Below are positions 53,149 to 61,115 of a stretch of 64,000 nt of DNA, one piece after another (the stretch's first letter is position 1; each line of letters starts with the position of its first letter). The stretch spans positions 124,001 to 188,000 of the forward strand of contig CAMAQH010000003.1 in assembly GCA_945860295.1 (NCBI GenBank). The letters are read 5' to 3'. Source of the DNA: Prosthecobacter debontii. GTDB lineage: Bacteria; Verrucomicrobiota; Verrucomicrobiia; Verrucomicrobiales; Verrucomicrobiaceae. Under the pieces are notes generated by a model. It was not told where the DNA came from. It searched no databases and saw only the letters and a program-made list of their open reading frames with translations. The translations under genes and the position numbers were made by a program.

Positions 53149-54198
53149 ATGCTCGTCTCTGGAAAACCCTTTCGCACCATTTGGATGCCCGATGCCTCAA
53201 CCGTGCGCATCATCGATCAACGCCGCCTTCCGTGGAGCTTCGATCTGCTGGATTTGTGCACCGTAGCGGAGGTGGCTCATGCCATTAAGGACATGGCCGT
53301 GCGTGGTGCGGGTCTAATCGGTGCCACCGCAGGTTATGGCATGGCGCTGGCAGCTCGTGAGGCATCCGACATGGCAGAACTAGAAGTACTGGCGACGAGC
53401 TTAGTCCAAACCCGGCCCACAGCCGTGAACCTGAGCTGGGCAGTGCAGCGTCAGCTTGCGGGCATTCGTGCGGCTAGTTTCGATCAGCGTGTCGAGGTGG
53501 CGCGGACAGAAGCGGAACGGATTGCCGATGAAGATGCTGAAGCTTGCACCGCCATCGGCCAGCATGGGCTAGAGATCATTCGTGACATCGCCGCACGGAA
53601 GCCGGGGCAGGTGGTGAACATCCTCACGCATTGCAATGCGGGTTGGCTAGCCTTTGTCGATCACGGCTCGGCCACCGCCCCGATCTATGCAGCTCATGCG
53701 GCGGGCGTTCCCGTTCATGTCTGGGTGGATGAAACCCGCCCGCGCAATCAAGGCGCGCGACTCACGACCTGGGAGCTCAGTCAGCAAGGCGTGCCGCACA
53801 CCGTCATCGCCGACAACACGGGCGGACATCTCATGCAGCATGGGCTTGTTGATCTCGTCATCACCGGAGCTGACCGCGTGACGCGCTGCGGTGATGTCGC
53901 AAACAAGATCGGCACCTATTTAAAAGCACTCGCCGCGCGTGACAACAACGTGCCCTTTTACGTCGCCCTGCCATCATCCACCTTCGACGCCACGCTGCGT
54001 GAAGGCGTGAAGGAGATCCCCATCGAGCAACGCGACGCCAACGAGATCACTCACATGGAAGGGTTGGCCGCTGATGGCTCTGTGCAAACAGTGCGTATCG
54101 TTCCCGAAGGTTCACACGTCGTGAATTATGGCTTCGATGTCACGCCCGCGAGGTTGATCACGGGACTGATCACGGAGTCTGGGGTGCGTTCGGCGTGA
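53149..54198 (+). CDS. mtnA: Methylthioribose-1-phosphate isomerase
   Basis: 349 residues. It opens with MDASTVRIIDQRRLPW-like sequence (PDASTVRIIDQRRLPWSFDL), then DMAVRGAGLIGATAGYGMAL, the catalytic-Cys region ILTHCNAGWLAFVDHGSATA and TGADRVTRCGDVANKIGTY, all typical of MtnA. It converts methylthioribose 1-phosphate to the ribulose form in methionine salvage. Cytoplasmic. No other mtn gene is adjacent. Its last 29 bp overlap the converging LRR gene. Confidence 0.94.
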   Translation: MLVSGKPFRTIWMPDASTVRIIDQRRLPWSFDLLDLCTVAEVAHAIKDMAVRGAGLIGATAGYGMALAAREASDMAELEVLATSLVQTRPTAVNLSWAVQRQLAGIRAASFDQRVEVARTEAERIADEDAEACTAIGQHGLEIIRDIAARKPGQVVNILTHCNAGWLAFVDHGSATAPIYAAHAAGVPVHVWVDETRPRNQGARLTTWELSQQGVPHTVIADNTGGHLMQHGLVDLVITGADRVTRCGDVANKIGTYLKALAARDNNVPFYVALPSSTFDATLREGVKEIPIEQRDANEITHMEGLAADGSVQTVRIVPEGSHVVNYGFDVTPARLITGLITESGVRSA

Positions 54199-55291
54199 TG
54201 CGCGCGCCTGAGGCTTTGAGTTCCACGACGAGTTTTTTTGATGCCTCATTCAGCGGGCATTCGATGAGGAATATCTGGCAGTAGGGTGCCCATTCGCGGG
54301 GGCCGTCGTTGTCCTTCTTCCACATGCGATGCAGCGGCGTGATGTCGGCCACGGGATTCTTGTCGAGGAAGAGGAATTGGAGATCCATCAACGGCTCCAA
54401 CGGGGTGAGATCGGCGACTTGATTGCCTTTAACGGACAGCATGGACAGCCACTTCAAAGCACCGATGCCCTGAAGATTACTGACCTTGTTGCCATCGAGG
54501 TAGAGTGTCCAAACCTTGGGCAGTTTGAAGAGTGAGGTCACGTCGATGATCTGATTGCCGGCGAGGTAAAGCGAGGTCAGCGCGGGGATGCCACCGAGCG
54601 GGGAGACGTCGGTGACTTTGTTGTTGGTTAACTCGACATATTGCAGCGCCTTGCAGGTGGCCAGCGGGGAGATGTCGATGATCTGATTGTTCGCCACATC
54701 GAGGAATTGGAGACGCTCTAGGCCTTTTATGGCGGCCAGACTGGTGACCTTGTTATCGGTCAGAGTCAGCGAAGCGAGTGCGACACATTTCTCCAGCCCG
54801 GTCAGATCGGTGATGCCTACGCCCTTGCCCTCAATGATGGAAACCGTGGCCACATCCTCGGCGGTGATGATGTCCTGCGTGTCACGTTTGGCGAAGACCT
54901 GCTTTCGCACGGCTGTTTCGAGCGCCTTATCTTTGAAAACTGCGACCGGCTTGGGTGGTGGAGGTGGAGCAGGCTTGGCAGTAGCAGCAGCTGGCTTGGT
55001 TTCGGGCTTTGCTGGTGTGACTGGCGCAGGCGTCTTGGCCACAGGTGCTGGTTTCGGAGCAGGTGTGGTGGGTTTTGCTGCCGGAGGTGTCGCGGGCTTG
55101 ACCGGAGCAACAGCAGGCGCAGGCGGTGTTACTGGCTTCGCGGGCGCGGCGGCAGGTTTGGGCGGCGTAGGCGTAGGTGCCACAGCAACAGCAGGTTTGG
55201 CAGGCTCGGGTTTCGCGGGGGCAGGTTTGGTCTCCTGGGCAGAAAGGTTCAGCGCCGTCAGGAAGAGAGTCAGTGCGGTAGTGAGTTTCAT
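54170..55291 (-). CDS. Secreted leucine-rich-repeat protein with Pro/Ala/Lys linker
   Basis: 373 residues from ATG 55291. Signal peptide LTTALTLFLTALNLSAQ, then about 105 residues made of Pro, Ala, Lys, Thr and Val repeats (PAPAKPEPAKPAVAVAPTPT). After a short helical region (ALETAVRKQVF) come about seven 22-residue internalin-type LRRs: LASLTLTDNKVTSLAAIKGL, LQYVELTNNKVTDVSPLGGI, LTSLYLAGNQIIDVTSLFKL, and so on. The repeat fold would bind a protein or glycan outside the cytoplasm; the linker may span the wall. The stop overlaps mtnA by 29 bp on the other strand. Confidence 0.87.
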   Translation of the reverse strand: MKLTTALTLFLTALNLSAQETKPAPAKPEPAKPAVAVAPTPTPPKPAAAPAKPVTPPAPAVAPVKPATPPAAKPTTPAPKPAPVAKTPAPVTPAKPETKPAAATAKPAPPPPPKPVAVFKDKALETAVRKQVFAKRDTQDIITAEDVATVSIIEGKGVGITDLTGLEKCVALASLTLTDNKVTSLAAIKGLERLQFLDVANNQIIDISPLATCKALQYVELTNNKVTDVSPLGGIPALTSLYLAGNQIIDVTSLFKLPKVWTLYLDGNKVSNLQGIGALKWLSMLSVKGNQVADLTPLEPLMDLQFLFLDKNPVADITPLHRMWKKDNDGPREWAPYCQIFLIECPLNEASKKLVVELKASGARITPNAPQTP

Positions 55292-55380
55292 GCGTGGATG
55301 GGACTGTGAAAAGTTGTCTGGCGCATATACGGCAGCACAGGGTTGCATGTTATCGTAAAATCGGCTCTGTCACAGGCACT

Positions 55381-55668
55381 ATGATCAATGTTATTGTGAT
55401 TCTCGAAGTCGATCCTGCACGAGTGGACGACTTCCTCGAAGTCATCACCTACAACGCCGCCGAGTCGGTGAAGGAGCCCGGTTGCCTGCGCTTCGAGGTG
55501 AACCGCCAGTTTGACCAGCCGAACCTCTTTGCGCTCAGCGAGCAGTATGTGGATAAAGCCGCCATGGAGGCACACTACCTGACGCCGCATTTTGCGCAGT
55601 GGAAGGAGAAGTCGGCCACCGGTTTCGTCATCAAACGCTGGTCCGTGAAAGGCCCTGTGCTGGAGTAA
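55381..55668 (+). CDS. Antibiotic biosynthesis monooxygenase (ABM) domain protein
   Basis: 95 residues from ATG 55381; an upstream ATG at 55294 adds sequence not seen in the family. MINVIVILEVDPARVDDFLE, EPGCLRFEVNRQFDQPNLFA and HYLTPHFAQWKEKS fit the ABM/YgiN-like ferredoxin-like fold (PF03992), including the conserved EPGCLRF. Family members are quinol monooxygenases or stress-related dimers; no cofactor is needed. It ends 6 bp before moaA on the same strand, probably one transcript. Confidence 0.88.
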   Translation: MINVIVILEVDPARVDDFLEVITYNAAESVKEPGCLRFEVNRQFDQPNLFALSEQYVDKAAMEAHYLTPHFAQWKEKSATGFVIKRWSVKGPVLE

Positions 55669-55674
55669 ACCGCT

Positions 55675-56673
55675 GTGGAAGACGCCTTCGGCCATCGCAT
55701 CTCCTACTTGCGCGTTTCAGTCACGGATCGCTGCAACGAGCGATGCCGTTATTGCATGCCCGAGGAGGAGCAGGCCTGGTTCCCCAAGGATGAGGTGCTC
55801 AGCTACGACGAAATGCTGCGCGTGCTGCGCGTCGGGGCCGGACTAGGTATCAAAAAAGTGCGCGTCACGGGTGGCGAGCCGCTGACACGTCCGGGTGTCG
55901 CTGATTTCTGCGCACAGATCGCCGAGATTCCGGGCATCGAACAGATCGGCATCTCCACGAATGGGACGCTTTTGAGCAAGCTGGAGGGCGGTGTTAGCAT
56001 CGCTCAGCGCTTGGTCAATGCTGGCGTAAAGACCGCGAACATCTCCCTCGACTCCATGGACCGCGGCATCTACCAGCACGCCACCAGCCGCGATCTGCTG
56101 CCACGCGTGCTTGAGGGCATCGATGCCGCCATCGCCGCCGGATTCGACTCCATCCGCCTGAATTGCGTGCTCATGAAGAACCAGACCGAGCGCGAGTTTG
56201 TGCCGCTGATCGACTACGCCCGCAGCAAAGGCGCGCTGATCCGATTCATCGAACTCATGCCCGTGAGCACGCAGGACGTGTTGAAGGAAGACAGCTTCCT
56301 CGCCACCGGCGTCGCCCTGAAGATGGTCGAAGAGCATTACGGCCCGCTCACACCACTGCCCGACTTCAAGACCAACGGGCCTGCCACCTACTACGAGATC
56401 CCGGCCACCGGCCAGAAGATCGGCTTCATCGGCGCGATGACCAATCTGCACTTCTGCGAAAGCTGCAACAAGCTTCGCCTAACGAGCGATGGCAAACTGC
56501 GTCCCTGCCTGGGCAGCTACCTTGAGTTCGATTTAAAGACCGTGCTCCGTGACGGCTGCACCGACACCGAGCTTGCCGACTTCCTCCACAGCGTCGTCGC
56601 CCGGAAGCCCAAAGAGCACGACTTCCGCGACAACTACCAGCCCAACCGCCGCATGATCGCGATCGGGGGGTGA
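55675..56673 (+). CDS. moaA: GTP 3',8-cyclase (molybdopterin biosynthesis protein A)
   Basis: 332 residues starting with GTG at 55675. The radical-SAM cluster motif is CNERCRYC (Cys 20, 24, 27), followed by KKVRVTGGEPLTRPGV. The second cluster uses Cys of FCESCNKLRLTSDGKLRPCL near residue 262-280, as in MoaA. The chain ends with Gly-Gly (AIGG), as required for activity. It performs the first step of molybdenum cofactor synthesis from GTP. No other moa genes nearby. The upstream ABM gene ends 6 bp before it. Confidence 0.96.
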   Translation: MEDAFGHRISYLRVSVTDRCNERCRYCMPEEEQAWFPKDEVLSYDEMLRVLRVGAGLGIKKVRVTGGEPLTRPGVADFCAQIAEIPGIEQIGISTNGTLLSKLEGGVSIAQRLVNAGVKTANISLDSMDRGIYQHATSRDLLPRVLEGIDAAIAAGFDSIRLNCVLMKNQTEREFVPLIDYARSKGALIRFIELMPVSTQDVLKEDSFLATGVALKMVEEHYGPLTPLPDFKTNGPATYYEIPATGQKIGFIGAMTNLHFCESCNKLRLTSDGKLRPCLGSYLEFDLKTVLRDGCTDTELADFLHSVVARKPKEHDFRDNYQPNRRMIAIGG

Positions 56674-56684
56674 GTTTTAGGCAC

Positions 56685-56712
56685 AAAAAAGCCGTGACCC
56701 GAAGGCCACGGC
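56685..56712 (-). terminator. Rho-independent terminator for the peroxidase gene
   Basis: Stem gccgtg (56691-56696) and cacggc (56707-56712), with a+ strand A6 run at 56685-56690 that reads as T6 on the minus strand. It lies 21 bp beyond the stop of 56733-57275, and moaA ends just before it. Confidence 0.75.
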
Positions 56713-56732
56713 ATTCGTGAATTCAGAGCAGC

Positions 56733-57275
56733 TTACTTCGCGGCGATGGCCTTCTCGATGGCGGTGACGACAGTGGTGTCATCAGGCGTGGTCTTGGGCT
56801 CGAAGCGCTGGATGGGCTTGCCGTCTTTGCCGATGAGGAACTTGCCGAAGTTCCACTTCACGTCGCCCGGGAAGGCACCTTCCTTACCGGTCAGGGCGGA
56901 GTAAAGCGGGTGCTGCTCTTCACCTTTGACGTGGAGTTTGTCGAACATCGGGAAGCTGACATTGTACTTCTCGGTGCAGAAGATTTTGATCTCTGCATTG
57001 GTGCCAGGCTCCTGCGCGCCGAAGTCGTTGCAGGGGAATCCGACCACGGAGAAGCCTTGGTCCTTGAACTTTTCATGCAGGGCTTGCAGCTCTTTGTACT
57101 GCTTGGTCAGGCCACAGCGGGAGGCGACATTGACGACGAGGAGTACTTTGCCTTGATAAGCTTTGAGGCTAGTGTCTTTGCCTTCGATGTCCTTGAGAGG
57201 AATATCGAGCACAGACTTTTCAGCAGCACCAGCGATGCCAGCGGCGAGGAGAAGGGAAAGAAGGATGTATTTCAT
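56733..57275 (-). CDS. Exported glutathione peroxidase-like protein
   Basis: 180 residues with a signal peptide (LLSLLLAAGIAGA). The peroxidatic Cys is Cys54 in NVASRCGLTKQY; there is no selenocysteine. The family motif GFPCNDFGAQEPGTNAEI has Asp84 where the catalytic Gln of FPCNQFG normally stands. The WNFGKFLIGKDG motif is intact. It reduces peroxides in the periplasm, probably using thioredoxin-type reductants. Single gene with its own terminator. Confidence 0.92.
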   Translation of the reverse strand: MKYILLSLLLAAGIAGAAEKSVLDIPLKDIEGKDTSLKAYQGKVLLVVNVASRCGLTKQYKELQALHEKFKDQGFSVVGFPCNDFGAQEPGTNAEIKIFCTEKYNVSFPMFDKLHVKGEEQHPLYSALTGKEGAFPGDVKWNFGKFLIGKDGKPIQRFEPKTTPDDTTVVTAIEKAIAAK

Positions 57276-57385
57276 GGGACGTAGGAGACGTTGCGCGGGC
57301 GCAGAACTTTCGCGTGATATGAGGCCTCTTGGTCAAATGTCGCCTTGTGCCTTAATTACCAACGCGCTAGAAAGCCCGATTCCCA

Positions 57386-58435
57386 ATGGTCGCCTCCACT
57401 CAAGAACTTGACTCAAGCTGGATGCACGTCGCGCTGGATCAAGCCAAGCACGGCGTCGGATTGACCAGCCCGAACCCACCTGTCGGCGCCATCATCGTTG
57501 CCCAGGGCAAGATCATCGGCCAAGGCTACCATCGAAAGGCGGGAGAGCCGCACGCGGAGATCGAGGCGATCAGGGACGCGAAGACTTTCAATCCAGAGCT
57601 GCTAACTGGAGCCACACTCTTTGTCACGCTGGAGCCCTGCTGTACTGTGGGCCGCACCGGCCCGTGCACAGATGCGATCAAGGCCTGTGGAATCAAGCGC
57701 GTGATCTGGGGCGCTCAAGACCCGAACCCAAAACACGCAGGCCGCGCGCAGGAAATCCTCAGTGCTGCGGGCATTTCGGTGACGACCGGAGTCCTGGAGG
57801 ATGAGTGCTGCGACATGATCCGGCCCTTTACCAAATGGGTCACGACGGGGCTGCCTTATGTCATTGCCAAAGTCGGCCAGAGCCTAGATGGCCGCATCAC
57901 CCGGCCTGCCGGTGAAGGCCAGTGGATCACGAGCGATGCAGCACGTGCTCACGGTCGCAGGCTGCGCTCACGCGTGGATGCCATCATCGTCGGTGCCGAG
58001 ACAATCCGTCAGGACAATCCGAAACTGACCCTGCGTGACGGCAATGTGGCGGGCAAGGAGCAGCCGCTGCGCGTGATCCTCTCGCGCAGTTGTCAGATAC
58101 CCGAGACATCTCATGTTTTCACCGACGAGTTCAAAGATCGCACCTGGGTGCTGCGTAACCTCGACTTCCCGCAGGTCCTGCAAGAGCTGGGCAAACGCGG
58201 CATCGTCAGTGTACTCGTCGAAGGCGGAGCAAACGTGCTCGCGCAGGCCTTTGCCAGTCGTGCGGTGGATGAGGTGGTCTGGTATGTGGCTCCGCGCATC
58301 TGCGGCTCCGGCCTGCCCGCCATCGGCGGCACTGGCATGGCGCACTCAGTCGAGCTGCAGCAGGTGAAGATCATGCCCATCGACGACAATGTCTGCATCA
58401 CTGGCCGTCCCATCTGGCCACCTATCCAAGCATGA
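57386..58435 (+). CDS. ribD: Riboflavin biosynthesis bifunctional deaminase/reductase
   Basis: 349 residues. The deaminase domain carries the zinc motif GEPHAEIEAI (His56/Glu58) and LEPCCTVGRTGPC (Cys85 and Cys94). The reductase domain from about residue 150 has YVIAKVGQSLDGRITRPAGE, SRVDAIIVGAETIRQDNP and VSVLVEGGANVLAQAF. It catalyses the second and third steps of riboflavin synthesis. Its stop overlaps the next start by four bases (58432-58435). No FMN riboswitch pattern was recognised in the 100-bp leader. Confidence 0.95.
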   Translation: MVASTQELDSSWMHVALDQAKHGVGLTSPNPPVGAIIVAQGKIIGQGYHRKAGEPHAEIEAIRDAKTFNPELLTGATLFVTLEPCCTVGRTGPCTDAIKACGIKRVIWGAQDPNPKHAGRAQEILSAAGISVTTGVLEDECCDMIRPFTKWVTTGLPYVIAKVGQSLDGRITRPAGEGQWITSDAARAHGRRLRSRVDAIIVGAETIRQDNPKLTLRDGNVAGKEQPLRVILSRSCQIPETSHVFTDEFKDRTWVLRNLDFPQVLQELGKRGIVSVLVEGGANVLAQAFASRAVDEVVWYVAPRICGSGLPAIGGTGMAHSVELQQVKIMPIDDNVCITGRPIWPPIQA

Positions 58436-58968
58436 GCCGCCCTGCTGTTATCTTCGATCGTGATGGCGTGGTGAATCTCACACCTGGTGCTGGCTATGTG
58501 CTGCGCTGGAGTGACTTCCATTTCTCTACAGGAATCATCGACGCGCTGCGCCTCTGCCGCACTCGTGGTTATGCCACAGTGCTCGCCACCAGTCAGCAGG
58601 GCGTTGGACGAAAGCTCATGTCCCAGGCCGATCTCGACGACATCCACACGCGGATGCAGGCGCATCTCCGCGAGCACAACGCGGCCTTTGACGCCATCTA
58701 TGCCTGCACCTGTTTGCAGACCGATCCCGGCTGCACCTGTCGCAAACCAAGCGCCGAGATGATCCTGCGCGCTGCGGCTGAACACGATCTGGATTTGAGC
58801 CAAAGTTTACTTGTCGGTGATGCGGATCGTGACATCGAGATGGGTATGAATGCCGGCGTGCCAGTCACCATCCGCATCGAAAGCGAAAACCCTCATATCG
58901 TCACCGCCACTCACACCTTGCCTGATACCACCGGCCTTATTGAGCTACTGAATCGTTGTCTTCATTGA
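58432..58968 (+). CDS. HAD-IIIA phosphatase (GmhB-like)
   Basis: 178 residues. HAD motif I VIFDRDGVVNL, motif II region ATSQQGVGRKLMS, zinc-type cysteines CTCLQTDPGCTCRKP as in heptose-1,7-bisphosphate phosphatase, and motif IV LLVGDADRDIEMG. Translationally coupled to ribD. GmhB would serve lipopolysaccharide heptose. The coupling to ribD raises the alternative that it is the riboflavin-pathway phosphatase missing in many bacteria, which is inference only. Confidence 0.88.
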   Translation: MSRPAVIFDRDGVVNLTPGAGYVLRWSDFHFSTGIIDALRLCRTRGYATVLATSQQGVGRKLMSQADLDDIHTRMQAHLREHNAAFDAIYACTCLQTDPGCTCRKPSAEMILRAAAEHDLDLSQSLLVGDADRDIEMGMNAGVPVTIRIESENPHIVTATHTLPDTTGLIELLNRCLH

Positions 58969-59015
58969 GCAAAATGCGTGTTGACGAATCAAACGCAGCC
59001 CCGCCTTAGTACGCC

Positions 59016-59450
59016 ATGCCTCGCCGCCCGTCCCTCTTGCTTGCCATCTTCGCGCTTCTTGCGCTGGGTTGGGCGCAGGTGTTTGGGATCATGCGGGGAT
59101 ATGTCTGTGACTGCGGTGGCGAGGTGGAAATCACCGCCATGGATCATTGTCACGGGCCGCACGGCATCGCCTGTCATGATCATGAGTCTGATGCTCCTGA
59201 ACACGATCACTCGGAAGAAGAAAGCCACGAGCACCCACCGCTGACCGAGTCCGTGCAGGCGCAGCAGCAGTCGGCTCAGTCTTCTCTCGTTGTCGCGCCC
59301 ATGCTGGCCGTGATCGCCACACTTGAGGCCATCACGCCTTTCATTTCTCTGAATGAGATCACCCTCTCCTACACGCCGCCGCCGCGAGATGTTGGCGGTG
59401 GCCGAAGATGGCCGCAGGTGCTGACGCGCACCATTGCATTGCGGGTTTGA
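59016..59450 (+). CDS. Small exported His-rich protein at the head of the RND efflux cluster
   Basis: 144 residues. A signal peptide (LLLAIFALLALGWAQVFG) is followed by YVCDCGGEVEITAMDHCHGP and a His/Asp/Glu-rich stretch (about residues 50-75: HDHESDAPEHDHSEEESHEH) that looks metal-binding. The C-terminal half is mostly uncharged with one hydrophobic segment (SLVVAPMLAVIATLEAITPF). Such small His-rich proteins precede heavy-metal efflux operons in several phyla. It may buffer or sense periplasmic metal; this is inference from composition and context. Confidence 0.75.
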   Translation: MPRRPSLLLAIFALLALGWAQVFGIMRGYVCDCGGEVEITAMDHCHGPHGIACHDHESDAPEHDHSEEESHEHPPLTESVQAQQQSAQSSLVVAPMLAVIATLEAITPFISLNEITLSYTPPPRDVGGGRRWPQVLTRTIALRV

Positions 59451-59547
59451 GACAGCCGCACACCGCCATCCACGATGATGGCCGATACTTTCGCGCTTCC
59501 TTCATGGGCATGGTCCTTCATGCTCGAAAATCTCTACCTACTTTCTC

Positions 59548-60750
59548 ATGTTTCGTTCTCTTTTCATCACACTGTTCATTCCGCTGACGACCTCCGCCGT
59601 CACGCTTTCGCTTTCCGACATCGCGCCGCATGTGCGTGATCATCACCCCGCGCTAAGGGCCGCACGACTTAGCATCGAAGAAGCACGAGGGCGGCAGCTC
59701 GGCGCTGGCAGACTCACCAATCCTACATTCGATACCAGCTTCCAAAACGAAAGCCGAGTCAGTCCGCGCACCACCGTGTTTGGCATTGATCAATCCTTCC
59801 CGCTGACCAAGCGCCTCACGCTTGAAAAGCAGCTCACTTCGCAGCTCGTCACATCTGCCGAGCATGAAGTGCGTGATATCGAGCGCCGCTACATCGCAGC
59901 GGCTCGCAGTCTCGCCGTGAAGATGCTCGCCTTAGACAAGCAACGCGCGCTACGCCAGCAGCAGACAGCGCTGGCCCAGAAGCTCTCCGACTTTGCCAAA
60001 GATCGCGCCAAGGCCGGTGAGCTATCACCACTCGATGCCGCCCAGGCTCAAGTGGACGCCCAGCGCCTGCTGCTGGAAGCCCGCCGCATCGAAATCGAAA
60101 GCGTGAGTCTGCGCGGCGAACTCAAGCCCATGCTCGGCCTCAAACCTCAGGATGCGCTGACCCTTAGCGGCGAGCTGCCATCGCTCACACTACCGCCATC
60201 GAAAGCCTGGCAGCAACGCGCCGACTACCAGCTCGCCCGAACCAAAGTCGAAGCCGCGCAAACCGACGCCGCGCTCGCCAAAGCCAAACGCATGTCGGAC
60301 GCCAGCGCAGGCTTCTTTGCCTCACGCGAGCAGCAGGACGTGACACAGCGAAACACCGAGCGCACAGGCTTTGTCGGCTTTCGTTTCTCCCTCCCGCTGC
60401 CGTTCTGGAATCGCAATCAGGGAGAGATCGCCGAAAAAGCAGCCACCGCTGAACGTGCCCGCCTGGAAACCGAAGCGCTGGCCGCACAGATTACCTGCGA
60501 GGCCGATACAGCACGTCGCGAAATGGAAGCGAACGCCGCACTTGTTACCGACACACGCGTCAAGCTGCTGCCACTTGTCATCGAGCAAACCAGCAAACTG
60601 GAGAAAGCCTACGAGTCCGGCCAGACCGATCTCCTGACCGTGCTACGTGCTCGTGATCAACGCCTGCAACTTGAATCTGCTGCGCTGGACGCCACACGCG
60701 ACTTTCACCTCGCCCGCATCCGCTACGAAGCCGCCATCGGGCATCCTTAA
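59548..60750 (+). CDS. TolC-family outer-membrane efflux protein (CzcC-like)
   Basis: 400 residues. Signal peptide FRSLFITLFIPLTTSAVTLS, then two outer-membrane-efflux-protein repeats: HVRDHHPALRAARLSIEEAR, GRLTNPTFDTSFQNESRVSP, QSFPLTKRLTLEKQLTSQLV and, in the second half, FRFSLPLPFWNRNQGEIAEK and YESGQTDLLTVLRARDQRL. It forms the outer-membrane channel of a tripartite RND pump. First structural gene of the efflux operon, followed by DUF3147 after 5 bp. Confidence 0.92.
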   Translation: MFRSLFITLFIPLTTSAVTLSLSDIAPHVRDHHPALRAARLSIEEARGRQLGAGRLTNPTFDTSFQNESRVSPRTTVFGIDQSFPLTKRLTLEKQLTSQLVTSAEHEVRDIERRYIAAARSLAVKMLALDKQRALRQQQTALAQKLSDFAKDRAKAGELSPLDAAQAQVDAQRLLLEARRIEIESVSLRGELKPMLGLKPQDALTLSGELPSLTLPPSKAWQQRADYQLARTKVEAAQTDAALAKAKRMSDASAGFFASREQQDVTQRNTERTGFVGFRFSLPLPFWNRNQGEIAEKAATAERARLETEALAAQITCEADTARREMEANAALVTDTRVKLLPLVIEQTSKLEKAYESGQTDLLTVLRARDQRLQLESAALDATRDFHLARIRYEAAIGHP

Positions 60751-60755
60751 ATCTT

Positions 60756-61106
60756 ATGAGCTACTACCTGATCAAACTCTTCCTCAGTGCTGGAGTCATC
60801 GTCCTCGTGACCGAGATTGCGAAGCGCAACAACGCCGCCGCCAGCATCATCCACTCGTTGCCACTGACATCGCTTCTCGCCTTTATCTGGTTGTATGTGG
60901 AGACCAGGGATTCTGCACTCATCGGGCGTCACGCCTTCGGCACCTTTTGGTTCGTCCTGCCCACGCTGCCCATGTTCATCATGATGCCTTGGCTCATCAA
61001 GAAGCTCGGCGACTTCTGGCCTGCATTGATCGTCGGCATCATCATCACTGTGGCACTTTATGCCCTCACCATGCGCCTGCTGAAGGTGGCTGGTGTGAAC
61101 CTTTAA
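60756..61106 (+). CDS. DUF3147-family membrane protein
   Basis: 116 residues with four hydrophobic helices: YYLIKLFLSAGVIVLVTEIA, SLPLTSLLAFIWLYVE, GTFWFVLPTLPMFIMMPWLI and LIVGIIITVALYALTMRLLK. The layout, with the Arg/Asn pair after helix 1 (KRNNAAASIIHSLPL), fits the DUF3147 family often found in metal-efflux operons. Function unknown. It lies between the outer-membrane and adaptor genes with 5- and 9-bp gaps, so it is surely part of this operon. Confidence 0.82.
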   Translation: MSYYLIKLFLSAGVIVLVTEIAKRNNAAASIIHSLPLTSLLAFIWLYVETRDSALIGRHAFGTFWFVLPTLPMFIMMPWLIKKLGDFWPALIVGIIITVALYALTMRLLKVAGVNL

Positions 61107-61115
61107 ATCATTTTC

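Noticed and set aside
57276-57385. FMN riboswitch before ribD
   Set aside because: The conserved core sequence of the RFN element was not found in the leader.
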